Shown: piece by piece, positions 1 through 8,174 of the stretch
Layout of the letters: the number at the start of each line of letters is the position of its first letter
Position numbering within the stretch: the first letter of the stretch is position 1
Assembly: GCA_002708885.1 (NCBI GenBank)
Contig: PAPL01000082.1
Span: 1-25,417, forward strand
Origin: Verrucomicrobiales bacterium
GTDB taxonomy: Bacteria > Verrucomicrobiota > Verrucomicrobiia > Verrucomicrobiales > DEV007
Reading direction: 5' to 3'
DNA length: 25,417 bases
Position numbers and translations under genes: made by a program
The notes under the pieces: model-generated
What the model saw: only the letters and a program-made list of their open reading frames with translations
The model's database searches: none
What the model was told of the DNA's origin: nothing

Positions 1-144
1 CGTGATCTGTGGCCTCGCTCACGATATAGGCATGGTTCTGGTAGACCTTCATGTCTCGCCAGTCGCTGTTCACGGTCTGGGTGGGAAGGTTTCCGAGATA
101 GACGGGGTTCGAGGGATCCCGGAGTTCGATAAAAGAGGTACCGG
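1..144 (-). pseudogene. Fragment of a choice-of-anchor B family protein in a different frame
   Basis: In the frame offset from the upstream coiled-coil gene, the minus strand reads GTSFIELRDPSNPVYLGNLP, then a WRDMKVYQNHAYIVSEA segment ending in DH at the edge. This matches the characteristic core of choice-of-anchor B (LVIVD-repeat-like beta-propeller) secreted proteins, where a GTSF(V/I)D, DP.NPVYLG, W.D.KVY..HA.IVSEA pattern is typical. The upstream part of that family (the DVWGW region and signal peptide) is absent; the coiled-coil protein occupies its place. Hand counts give 33/60 and 36/60 G+C for bases 1-60 and 61-120, against roughly 38% for bases 301-360. The fragment may be a real remnant joined by recombination or an assembly chimera at a contig end. 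Confidence 0.6.
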
Positions 145-836
145 TTATTGTGATGACGACGGTTAGCCTGATCCCTCTCTCTGTGCAGACGTTCAATTTC
201 TCTCCGCATCGATTCCATGACACGGCCCATTTCATCAATGCGTCTGTGTAATTGCTTCATATGATTTTCCATACCTTCAGCCCATTTATGTAATTCACGT
301 TCTTCACCATGCTCCTCATCATCATGTCTATGTCTGTTATGATGCTTCTCTTCTAATTCCTTTAATTTATTCATCAGCTCTTCTGCTTTTCGACGATCAC
401 CCCTTTCTTGTGACCTGCGAATGTCACGCCGCAATTCATTCATGAGATGATCTAGAGAATCGCCTTTATTATCTTTCCTCTGATTACTCTGACCACGTCT
501 TGCACCTTCCGCGCGATTACTAAGCCCTTCCAAAATCTTACCCGCATCTTCTCTTTTAATGATGCCTTTTCTTACCCGGTCTGCAATTCCCTTACGGATG
601 GCCTCCATATCAGCGCCACTTCGCAAACGTTCTGCGATAGCTTTACGCATCGCTTCTATGTCTGCGCCTCGACGCTCTCCGCCTCTTTGCTCATTGGCAC
701 GAGAATTATTATTTCCGTCCCGACCCCTGTCTTCTCCTCTCTGGGCAAAAGCATTGTTTGAAAATGAGAACCCTATTCCTAATAAAAGAAAAATAATAAT
801 TGTAATCCGGTTCGTGAGTTTGTTTTTAGCAATCAT
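1..836 (-). CDS. Secreted charged, His-rich coiled-coil protein of unknown function (open at left edge, chimeric end)
   Basis: I do not recognise a family. Reading the minus strand from the ATG at 836 gives a Sec signal peptide: a basic start (MIAKNKLTNR), a hydrophobic stretch at about residues 11-20, and an AFA/QRG cleavage site near residue 32. A very charged, mostly helical region follows. It contains two similar segments, IEAMRKAIAERLRSG and MEAIRKGIADRVRKG (about residues 60-92), a His-rich patch (KHHNRHRHDDEEHGEE, about 165-180), and a heptad-like stretch rich in Met, Arg and Glu up to about residue 230. No stop occurs before the window edge. The last ~46 codons of this frame (from base ~144 down) read as Pro/Arg/His-rich sequence, while another frame there encodes a recognisable domain, so the real C-terminus is probably missing. 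The gene is divergent from the sulfatase. The signal peptide and coiled coil are seen directly; an extracytoplasmic location is inferred. Confidence 0.6.
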   Translation of the reverse strand, partial: MIAKNKLTNRITIIIFLLLGIGFSFSNNAFAQRGEDRGRDGNNNSRANEQRGGERRGADIEAMRKAIAERLRSGADMEAIRKGIADRVRKGIIKREDAGKILEGLSNRAEGARRGQSNQRKDNKGDSLDHLMNELRRDIRRSQERGDRRKAEELMNKLKELEEKHHNRHRHDDEEHGEERELHKWAEGMENHMKQLHRRIDEMGRVMESMRREIERLHRERDQANRRHHNNRYLFYRTPGSLEPRLSRKPSHPDREQRLARHEGLPEPCLYRERGHRS

Positions 837-1020
837 TGTACTCTTAATTTAATTATAATTTTAAAACCCCTAATCCAAAAAAAACATAAAACAATCGGCG
901 AAACGTTTTAATGGAGAAAAGTTCTTTGATAGTCATATTGATATCTAAGAATGCTAAAATAAAGTGCACTCATTTCATTGATTGATAGTTTAACTGAAAA
1001 CAGCTACAAATGCTGATTCA

Positions 1021-2457
1021 ATGAGACTGATCATCTTTACTTTTCTAGTCCTTACAACTGCAAAATTATCAGCAAGACCAAATATCGTCTTCTTTCTTGT
1101 AGATGACCTTGGGTACATGGACATAGGCGCTTACAACCCAAAAACTTTCTACAAAACCCCTAACATAGATCGACTCGCGGCGACCGGAGTGAAATTCACC
1201 AACGGTTACGCTGCGAATCCGGTATGTAGTCCAACAAGGTACAGTATCATGACTGGAAAGTATCCGAGCAGGATCGGTGCTACAAATTGGTTCAGTGGAA
1301 CACGGTCGGGAAAATTCAAGCCTGCACCATTGACCAGTAAAATGCCTCTCTCGGAATTTACATTAGCCGAAGCGCTTAAAGAAGCAGGATACAGAACTGC
1401 GTTCCTGGGCAAATGGCACCTTGGGCCAACGCCTGAATTCTGGCCCGAGAATCAAGGCTTTGATATTAATATTGGTGGTCATAATCGGGGAAGCCCTCCT
1501 GGCGGTTACTTTTCACCATACAAAAATCCACGCCTCAAAAATCTTAAAGATGGAGAATACCTGACGGACAGGCTTGCAGATGAAGCATTGGAAACCATTG
1601 ATACTTTTCATGCAAAGGAGAATCCTTTTCTAATCTACTTATCCTTTTACAACGTTCACACACCACTCCAAGCCCCTAAAGAAATGGTGCAAAAATATCA
1701 GGAGCAGGCAAAAAATATAGAAGGTGCTGAATTTGGGCCGGAAGAACAAGTGTGGCCCGGTGCAAAAAAACGAAGAGTTCGCATCCTCCAAAAACATGCA
1801 ACTTATGCTGCGATGGTTGAAAAAATGGATCAGGCCGTTGGAAAGGTTCTTAACAAATTAACAGAACTTGGAATTGAAAAAGAAACGATCATCTGTTTCA
1901 CATCAGATAATGGAGGTTTATCGACATCCGAAGGGTCACCAACTTCCAACTTACCGTTGCGAGGAGGAAAGGGCTGGGTTTATGAGGGAGGAATAAGGGA
2001 ACCATTCATCATCAAATATCCATCAATAATTAACGCGGGGATATCTGATGTTCCGGTGATCAGCACTGATTTTTATCCTACCATACTTGAACTTGCTAAA
2101 ATTGATCAGAGACCCGAACAGCACCTGGATGGGATCAGCTTAGTTACAGTGTTAAAAGATCCGAAATCAAATCCCAAAAGAGACTCACTGTATTGGCATT
2201 ATCCTCATTACTCTAATCAGGGAGGATTTCCTGGAGGAGCAATAAGAGAAGGTAAAATGAAACTCATTGAAAGATACGAAGATGGAAGGATCCATCTATT
2301 TGATCTGAATAACGATCCGGGAGAAAGAAACGACATTGCAGAAATGAATCCAAAGACAGTTCTTTCAATGCGCACTAAATTACATAAATGGTACAAACAA
2401 GTTAATGCAAAATTTCTGCAACCCAAAGGCAGTAACATTGATCCATGGAAGCCCTGA
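1021..2457 (+). CDS. Secreted formylglycine-dependent sulfatase (arylsulfatase A-like)
   Basis: This is a type I sulfatase of the alkaline-phosphatase superfamily that hydrolyses sulfate esters, probably from polysaccharides, outside the cytoplasm. Residues 1-18 form a Sec signal peptide with cleavage after LSA. The metal-binding pair D28-D29 (VDDLGY) is followed by the C69-S-P-T-R signature, whose Cys is converted to formylglycine by a maturase. G130-K-W-H-L-G supplies the catalytic Lys131 and His133, NVHTP carries His213, and TSDNGG (D296, N297) with K317 completes the metal and sulfate site. The length of 478 aa is normal. The gene stands alone on the plus strand and converges on the aldo/keto reductase with a 25-bp gap. 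No maturase (formylglycine-generating enzyme or anSME) lies in the window. The family is certain; the substrate cannot be told. Confidence 0.93.
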   Translation: MRLIIFTFLVLTTAKLSARPNIVFFLVDDLGYMDIGAYNPKTFYKTPNIDRLAATGVKFTNGYAANPVCSPTRYSIMTGKYPSRIGATNWFSGTRSGKFKPAPLTSKMPLSEFTLAEALKEAGYRTAFLGKWHLGPTPEFWPENQGFDINIGGHNRGSPPGGYFSPYKNPRLKNLKDGEYLTDRLADEALETIDTFHAKENPFLIYLSFYNVHTPLQAPKEMVQKYQEQAKNIEGAEFGPEEQVWPGAKKRRVRILQKHATYAAMVEKMDQAVGKVLNKLTELGIEKETIICFTSDNGGLSTSEGSPTSNLPLRGGKGWVYEGGIREPFIIKYPSIINAGISDVPVISTDFYPTILELAKIDQRPEQHLDGISLVTVLKDPKSNPKRDSLYWHYPHYSNQGGFPGGAIREGKMKLIERYEDGRIHLFDLNNDPGERNDIAEMNPKTVLSMRTKLHKWYKQVNAKFLQPKGSNIDPWKP

Positions 2458-2482
2458 ATAGAGCCACCATTTAATTCGGACC

Positions 2483-3469
2483 CTAGTATCTGCCCCTTAC
2501 CTGTTTATCTATCTTTTCTTTATAAAGTTGGTTCAGCCTCGAATGAGACTCCGTGGAGAGAGAGTCTAACGCTGATACAGTCGCATTTTCACGGGTCTGC
2601 TCAGGATCCTTTGCACCGGGTATTACGGTTGTCACCTCTTCATGGTCGAGGATCCATCTTAATGATTTCTGAGCCAGACTCGCATCTGGGAGTTGATCTT
2701 CAAGAATAGAATTCACTTCAGATGCCAAATCCACACCCGCTTCAAACGGGACTCCAGCAAAGGTCTCTCCAACGTTAAACAGTTGACCATCACAATTAAA
2801 TCTCCTGTGATCATTTTCGGCAAAGTTGTGATCTTTGGTAAATTTTCCACTCAATAAGCCACTAGCTAAAGGGACCCTGGCAATGATTCCGACACGGTTA
2901 CGTGAAGCCGCTTGCAGTAAATCTGAAATCACGCGCTGACGAAAAATATTGAAGATAACCTGTAAAGTTGATGCTGATGAATTCCGAACACAAAACAATG
3001 CCTCATCGATTGTCTCTACGCTCGCTCCATAATGCTTAATGAGACCTAAATCTTTGATCTTTTCTAGATTCTCGAAAGCTTTGCCTGCCTTGAGCATTTC
3101 TTCAGGGATACAGTGCAATTGCACCAAATCAAGCGCATCCACTCCTAACCTTTTACAAGAATCTTCAGCTGCCTTGGCTATATCATCATAACCATCCGTC
3201 CACTCCGCAGACCCTCGACCCATCTTAGTTGCTACATGAATAGCCTCATCACGCTCTTTGAGAAATTCACCAATAATGGTTTCCGAGCGTCCAGCACCAT
3301 AAACATCAGCCGTATCAATAAAATTGATACCCGCATCAACAGCAGCATGCAGAGAAGAAATCGCCAATTCCTTGGGCATTTCAGTTCCCCAATCAGCTCC
3401 GATCTGCCAAGCTCCAAAACCGACCTCAGATACTTCTACGCCAGTATTGCCAAGAAGCCTACTCTTCAT
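2483..3469 (-). CDS. Aldo/keto reductase
   Basis: This is a cytoplasmic NAD(P)H-dependent oxidoreductase of the AKR superfamily with a single TIM barrel of 328 aa, the usual length. The catalytic tetrad is visible: D52 (FIDTADVYG), Y57, K82 (HVATKMGRG) and H119 (DLVQLHC). The cofactor phosphate-binding region near the C-terminus is TTVIPGAKDPEQTRENA. The LG.TG..VS.VGFG N-terminus and AD.YG.GRSE motif place it in the large YajO/PdxI-like or general-stress AKR group rather than with aldose reductases. It is followed by no gene on its strand and lies 57 bp downstream of the RRM protein gene. Substrate is unknown; neighbouring sulfatase and Gfo/Idh/MocA genes make sugar or aldehyde metabolism a reasonable inference, no more. 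Confidence 0.93.
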   Translation of the reverse strand: MKSRLLGNTGVEVSEVGFGAWQIGADWGTEMPKELAISSLHAAVDAGINFIDTADVYGAGRSETIIGEFLKERDEAIHVATKMGRGSAEWTDGYDDIAKAAEDSCKRLGVDALDLVQLHCIPEEMLKAGKAFENLEKIKDLGLIKHYGASVETIDEALFCVRNSSASTLQVIFNIFRQRVISDLLQAASRNRVGIIARVPLASGLLSGKFTKDHNFAENDHRRFNCDGQLFNVGETFAGVPFEAGVDLASEVNSILEDQLPDASLAQKSLRWILDHEEVTTVIPGAKDPEQTRENATVSALDSLSTESHSRLNQLYKEKIDKQVRGRY

Positions 3470-3526
3470 AGGATTCGCCTCAAATACGAACTGAGTTTAA
3501 AAGTAGAATAAGAATATAGAAACGTC

Positions 3527-3814
3527 TTAGTAACGCCTATCTCTATCTCTTCCGCCGCCGCCGCCGCCGCCGCTCTTCTGTTGGGCTGCATTAACCCTAA
3601 CTGCACGCCCACCAATGTCTTGGCCGTCCATCGCATTAATTGCCGCCTCAGCTTGTGCAGGATCATCCATAGTTATGAATCCGAATCCTCTTGGCCTGCC
3701 AGTCTCTCGATCAGTGATCATCTTAAATCTAGATACACTTCCATGTTCGGAAAATGCATCAATTACCATTTGCTCATCAGCATCAAAGGGAAGGTTCCCT
3801 ACATAAATATCCAT
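3527..3814 (-). CDS. Small RRM-domain RNA-binding protein with glycine-rich tail
   Basis: This is a single RNA-recognition motif protein of 95 aa, like the cyanobacterial Rbp and other bacterial glycine-rich RRM proteins, which bind single-stranded RNA and are often cold-induced. RNP2 is IYVGNL (residues 3-8) and RNP1 is RGFGFITM (42-49), both with the aromatic residues needed for RNA stacking. The RRM fold ends near residue 77 (AVRVNAAQQ). A tail of seven consecutive Gly and an RDRDRRY end follows, a short RGG-like disordered extension. The Gly run is encoded by a perfect trinucleotide repeat. The ATG at 3814 gives the canonical MDIYVGNL start. Upstream lies a 135-bp AT-rich stretch without a gene, which may be a leader; no defined element was found in it. 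Confidence 0.93.
   Translation of the reverse strand: MDIYVGNLPFDADEQMVIDAFSEHGSVSRFKMITDRETGRPRGFGFITMDDPAQAEAAINAMDGQDIGGRAVRVNAAQQKSGGGGGGGRDRDRRY
3552..3572 (+). repeat. Seven-unit CCG trinucleotide microsatellite
   Basis: Seven perfect CCG units on the plus strand encode the poly-Gly linker of the RRM protein on the minus strand (six GGC codons and a final GGA). Slippage would change linker length without shifting the frame. Confidence 0.9.
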
Positions 3815-3949
3815 TTGAGTTACTTATATCATAGAATAGAAACTGCAACAATTTTCCTCACATAAATTTAATTATTAAAAAAGTTATCTAATAAATAAGA
3901 CGATTCCAGAATTGGTAAACCGGCTCAAAAAAAAATTCAGCCCCTACCT

Positions 3950-5233
3950 TCAGGACAATTTCCATTTCCCATGAAATTTTCGCATTAAGAGATCATTAGC
4001 TTCCGGGTTCCCAAGGAATCTCTCCTTCTTAGAGTCAAACTTAAGTAATTCACCCGTTTCCGTAGCAATCGATCCAAGATGACACACACTTGCTGCTCGA
4101 TGAGCTGATTCTACAGAAGAAGCGGTTCTTTTCCTTGAAAGGACACAATCAATAAAATTTCGGTGATGATGCTTCGAAACATAAAGTCTCTCATCGTTTC
4201 CGGTTAATTTCTTTCTTAAAAGTTCAGGAGGATCAGTTATCAATTTCTGATTTTCCACAAAAATAGACCCTTCGGTCCCTATGAATTTAGTCCCCCATAA
4301 CGAAGTATCATTAGTGCTCACAAGATTCATTTCGACACCTCCAGCATAGAGGTAACGGATATGAAAACTTTCAACCGCATCATAGATTCCCTTTTCGCGT
4401 CTCTTAACATTCTTTGCTGAAATCTCAATGGGTCCGGTATCATCTGCGTTCATTCCCCAATGAGCAACGTCAATGAAGTGAGCTCCCCAATCTGTGACAT
4501 ATCCCGGAGCATAGTCAGCAATCCACCTGAAGTTAAAATGGCATCGTGCCGCCGTATAAGGAACATCAGGCGTCGTGCCTGACCACATTTTATAATCAAA
4601 TCCTTTTGGTATCTCCTGAGGACCTTCCATTCCACTATATCCTCCACGGATATGAAATGAACCAGGAACACCAATGGTAACTTTTTTTAAATCCCCAATA
4701 TAACCATTCCTTACCCATTCACATGCCATACGTGAGTGAATCCCGGAACGTCTCCACGTACCACACTGTAATACTCTTTTTTCGTTTTTAACAATATCAG
4801 CCACTAACCGACCTTCGCCAATGCTCGCAGCTAATGGCTTCTCACAATAAATATCTTTTCCTGATCTGGCAGCCGCAATGGTAATCAGGGAATGCCAATG
4901 ATCTGGTGTTGCTATCATGACGGCGTCAATGTCCTTACGTCCCATTAATTTCCGATAATCGTTATATCCATCACCTTTATCTAGTTTTGCAATACCCAAG
5001 GCACGGTCTCTGTGATTCTGATCCACATCGCAAACCGCAAGAACTTTAACTCGGTCATCTTGCAAAAAATTACTCATGTTTCCGGTGCCCTGACCACCTA
5101 CTCCAATGCAAGCCATTTGGACCCTCGAATTGGGCGAAGTAGCTCCCTCCCTACCAAGTACTGACGAATTAACGATGAGTGGAGCTGATGCCAATGAAGC
5201 CTTTTGTATGAAGTGTCGGCGAGATTTACTCAT
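3950..5233 (-). CDS. Tat-exported Gfo/Idh/MocA family oxidoreductase
   Basis: This is an NAD(P)-dependent sugar or polyol dehydrogenase-like protein of the Gfo/Idh/MocA family, in the long secreted form common in Planctomycetes, Verrucomicrobia and Bacteroidetes. A twin-arginine signal opens the protein (S4-R-R-H-F-I-Q-K with a hydrophobic stretch to about residue 26), so it is likely exported already folded with its cofactor. The Rossmann motif is IGVGGQGTG (43-51), followed by ATPDHWH (108-114) and the catalytic-lysine EKP motif (K132). The C-terminal domain carries DWGAHFIDVAHW, typical of the bacterial C-terminal Gfo/Idh/MocA domain. The length of 427 aa is normal. It is divergent from the ABC exporter. 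Substrate is unknown; carbohydrate catabolism is inferred. Confidence 0.92.
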   Translation of the reverse strand: MSKSRRHFIQKASLASAPLIVNSSVLGREGATSPNSRVQMACIGVGGQGTGNMSNFLQDDRVKVLAVCDVDQNHRDRALGIAKLDKGDGYNDYRKLMGRKDIDAVMIATPDHWHSLITIAAARSGKDIYCEKPLAASIGEGRLVADIVKNEKRVLQCGTWRRSGIHSRMACEWVRNGYIGDLKKVTIGVPGSFHIRGGYSGMEGPQEIPKGFDYKMWSGTTPDVPYTAARCHFNFRWIADYAPGYVTDWGAHFIDVAHWGMNADDTGPIEISAKNVKRREKGIYDAVESFHIRYLYAGGVEMNLVSTNDTSLWGTKFIGTEGSIFVENQKLITDPPELLRKKLTGNDERLYVSKHHHRNFIDCVLSRKRTASSVESAHRAASVCHLGSIATETGELLKFDSKKERFLGNPEANDLLMRKFHGKWKLS

Positions 5234-5343
5234 AATCTAAGTATTGAAACGCGAATGCCAAAATTCATCAAGACATTCACCACTTAATAATATTGTTCTC
5301 CAGATTCTTGCAAAGAGAGCCATAGAGCAGATAATAGAGTACA

Positions 5344-6327
5344 GTGCCGGGAATCCCCTCAAATAATCAAGAATATGCGGTCCAGACGATCGACATGAGA
5401 GTTGATTATGGAAAATTTGTTGCAGTGAATGAACTGTGTCTGAACGTTCCCAGGGGTGAGATTTATGGCCTGATTGGTCCGAATGGAGCAGGTAAAACGA
5501 GTAGCTTTAAGGTCTTAGCCACTCTAATGGAACCCACTTACGGAGACGTATTCATAGGCGGAATAGATATTTCTCTGCATCCTGAAGAGGCCCGCAAGCA
5601 CCTCGGTTATATGCCTGACCTTGCACCCATCGCGACGGATTTAAAAGTTTGGGAATTCCTCGATCTATTCGCGAGCGCTCACGGGCTCAATAGAACTGAT
5701 CGACGATCGAGAATTGAAGAATGCCTTAACAAAGTTTCGCTGAATGATAAAAGGGAGGAGTTCTGCAAAAGCCTATCGCGAGGAATGATGCAAAGGCTCG
5801 TTCTGGCCAAGACTCTAATTCATAGGCCCTCTTTATTTCTTCTTGATGAACCGGCAAGTGGAATGGATCCAGTGTCCCGGCAGGCACTACGAAACACAGT
5901 AAGGGAATTGGCTAATGAAGGGGCTGCTGTATTACTCAGCTCCCATATACTGTCCGAGCTTGAAGATATGTGTACTATGGTAGGGATGATGTCTAAAGGG
6001 ATCCTAGTCGACTCAGGCAAAATAAGTGATGTAATTTCCCGACGCAGCTCAGAAGAAAGAAATCTGGTCATAAGCAGTCTAGGCAATCCAATGCCACTTT
6101 ATGAATTCCTTAATAATAAAAATGGAATTAATCAAATTATCACATCGAATGAAGACATCATCTTTACCTTCAAAGGTAAAGACAATGAGCAGGCACATCT
6201 GTTAAAGGAAATCATTGAAGCTGGATTTCTTATCAAAGAACTCCAAGAGCGCAAGAAGAGTATAGAACAAATTCTTCTAGAAATTGATTCTAATACAACC
6301 ATTCAGGAACAGGAGCAGAATCAATGA
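5344..6327 (+). CDS. ABC-2 type transporter ATP-binding protein
   Basis: This is the ATPase subunit of an ABC-2 type exporter. Walker A is GPNGAGKT (residues 45-52). The signature is LSRGMMQRL, Walker B LFLLDEPASGMDP, and the H-loop SSHILSEL. The usual Q-loop glutamine is replaced by GYMPD, as in many gliding or Nos-type ABC-2 ATPases. After the ~220-residue core a C-terminal extension of ~100 aa follows, with an ISRRSSEERNLVIS segment typical of this family. The chosen start is GTG at 5344; it keeps the family's N-terminal strand (EYAVQTIDMRVDYGKF), whereas the next ATG (5395) would cut it. The stop overlaps the permease ATG by four bases (ATGA), implying translational coupling. The exported substrate is unknown. 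Confidence 0.93.
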   Translation: MPGIPSNNQEYAVQTIDMRVDYGKFVAVNELCLNVPRGEIYGLIGPNGAGKTSSFKVLATLMEPTYGDVFIGGIDISLHPEEARKHLGYMPDLAPIATDLKVWEFLDLFASAHGLNRTDRRSRIEECLNKVSLNDKREEFCKSLSRGMMQRLVLAKTLIHRPSLFLLDEPASGMDPVSRQALRNTVRELANEGAAVLLSSHILSELEDMCTMVGMMSKGILVDSGKISDVISRRSSEERNLVISSLGNPMPLYEFLNNKNGINQIITSNEDIIFTFKGKDNEQAHLLKEIIEAGFLIKELQERKKSIEQILLEIDSNTTIQEQEQNQ

Positions 6328-8060
6328 CAGAAAATCTTAGACCAGTTCCATGGTGGCAAATATGGGTCAATCCAATATTCCTTAGATATACCCGGTCAAG
6401 GCTCCGTCCCGCCCCCCTCATCACATGGATAATACTAGTACTAACGTTAGCAACGAGCATTTTTTTCCTGTTCTATTACTCGTCATTGTATCGACTAACG
6501 GCCGGGCCTGCCGCTGCTGCTAGGGATGCCTTTTATCCCATACTTTTCTTCCAAATGGTCATACTCCTGTTCATGGGGACCGGAAGCGTTGCCGGAGGAA
6601 TTTCCCGCGAGTCTGCGGATGGAATGATCGATTATCAAAGGCTCACTCCAATGACTCCCTTAGCAAAGATAGTCGGTTATCTTTTCGGATTACCGGTCAG
6701 GGAATATGTTCTTTTTGCTGTAACACTACCCTTTACTATTTTTTGTATTAACGCAGGCAATATCCCAGCAGGAGTCATCAGCGAAGTCTATGGAACACTT
6801 TTTACTTCTGCTATCCTTTATCACCTAACGGGTTGCGTTGCAGGAACAATAGTTAAGCGGAGGCACTTCGCTGGGCGCGTCGCTCAAATCATGGTCATTC
6901 TTCTTTACTTCGTATTGCCTACTTTTAGTCAATTAGGATTTGTCTTCTTTGAATACCTGACCATGCGTCCGGTTATAATTGAACAGTTTGAAAGTGTCCG
7001 AGGTCCTATTTTCGGAGGATTCCCCTCACCAGAAAAAATTGGTGAGGTCCTACTTTTCGAATGGAAACTAAATACACTGAACTTCTCTCTGCTCATCCAG
7101 TGCTCGCTTATTATAATATTTCTATCAATTCTATACCGTAAGTGGCGTCAGCCAACGAACCATTTGTTGGGGAAAAACTTTTCGTTAGCCGTGCACATTT
7201 GGATCCTCACTCTGATAACAGGAAATGCACTCCCTATCATCACTGACAAAACCCAATTTACGGGAGGAAGATCAGAGAGAGCGGCAGAATTATTAATTGA
7301 ACAAAGAGCGGCAGAGAAAAATGAAATTAATGAACTCAATACAGAGGAAACAATAGATGTCCTTACTCAATCCGGAATCTTGGCTTCATTGGGAATAGGA
7401 TTCCTAGCTCTCACCTTTGGTATGATAACGATCACCACACCTGATTCCGACAAATTTACCCGCGCATTACGAAAAGCACGCAAACTTGCAAGCGACCCAG
7501 AATCATCAAATAAAGAATCTGAAGGGAAGAAGAGAGAAATTAAAGCTCCACTCAGTGCAGATGGTGCTACAGGGTTATGGCATGCTCTGGGCTTCTCTAT
7601 CCTGACCTTTACCGCTTGGTCAATTATAATACAAAACGCACCCAACCATGTAGGAATTGACCCTAATAAATACAATCCCATCATTCTCAGGATCATTCCC
7701 ATCGGACTCATTCTTTATGCAATGTGCTACCATGCAATCCTTGAACGTTTCGGGAAGAGAACATTACTGCTGTTTTTCATATTGGGATGGTTCGTACCTC
7801 TCCTGACTAGCGCTATATTAGGTGTAAGAGGAATTGAAACTATTCCTACGCTCCTAGCTGGCCTCTCAGCCATCGCTTCTCCAGTTTACTTGTTAGTTCT
7901 GCCAATAGTGAACACCTCAGGTGATGACAGATTAATGCAAATATCAGGATATTTTTCATTGTTCTCTCATTTAGCCTTACTCATTTTTCTATGGTGGACA
8001 TTATTCCTCCACAAAGTAAGAATTCGAGAAGAAGTGTCCAATCAAGAAACTTCATCTTGA
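6324..8060 (+). CDS. ABC-2 type transporter permease
   Basis: This is the membrane partner of the preceding ATPase. The 578-aa protein has about ten or more hydrophobic segments; the first clear ones are at about residues 32-52 and 70-92. The sequence GGISRESADGMIDYQRLTPM (91-110) followed by TPLAKIVGYL is the conserved cytoplasmic coupling region of ABC-2 permeases that contacts the ATPase. A soluble acidic stretch near residues 310-345 (rich in Glu, Ala and Arg) and a Lys/Glu-rich one near 385-415 separate membrane blocks. Start ATG at 6324 overlaps the ATPase stop. It likely forms a dimeric or two-half exporter; nothing in the sequence identifies the cargo. No accessory or membrane-fusion gene is adjacent. 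Confidence 0.88.
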   Translation: MTENLRPVPWWQIWVNPIFLRYTRSRLRPAPLITWIILVLTLATSIFFLFYYSSLYRLTAGPAAAARDAFYPILFFQMVILLFMGTGSVAGGISRESADGMIDYQRLTPMTPLAKIVGYLFGLPVREYVLFAVTLPFTIFCINAGNIPAGVISEVYGTLFTSAILYHLTGCVAGTIVKRRHFAGRVAQIMVILLYFVLPTFSQLGFVFFEYLTMRPVIIEQFESVRGPIFGGFPSPEKIGEVLLFEWKLNTLNFSLLIQCSLIIIFLSILYRKWRQPTNHLLGKNFSLAVHIWILTLITGNALPIITDKTQFTGGRSERAAELLIEQRAAEKNEINELNTEETIDVLTQSGILASLGIGFLALTFGMITITTPDSDKFTRALRKARKLASDPESSNKESEGKKREIKAPLSADGATGLWHALGFSILTFTAWSIIIQNAPNHVGIDPNKYNPIILRIIPIGLILYAMCYHAILERFGKRTLLLFFILGWFVPLLTSAILGVRGIETIPTLLAGLSAIASPVYLLVLPIVNTSGDDRLMQISGYFSLFSHLALLIFLWWTLFLHKVRIREEVSNQETSS

Positions 8061-8174
8061 TGGATCGGCGTAAAAGCATAATCCTGATAATTATTTTACT
8101 CTTATATCATTTATAGAATTTTAAATCTGAACACTTGGCAACACCCAAGAAAAAAGGCATTATATCCAACTTCG

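Noticed and set aside
559..852. Plus-strand open frame of 97 codons with a hydrophobic end
   Set aside because: It is the antisense shadow of the minus-strand coiled-coil gene; its hydrophobic end is the complement of that gene's signal peptide and its repetitive composition mirrors the repeats in it.
3815..3949. Possible structured cold-shock leader upstream of the RRM gene
   Set aside because: The stretch is AT-rich and could be a leader, but I could identify no conserved element or stable fold by eye.
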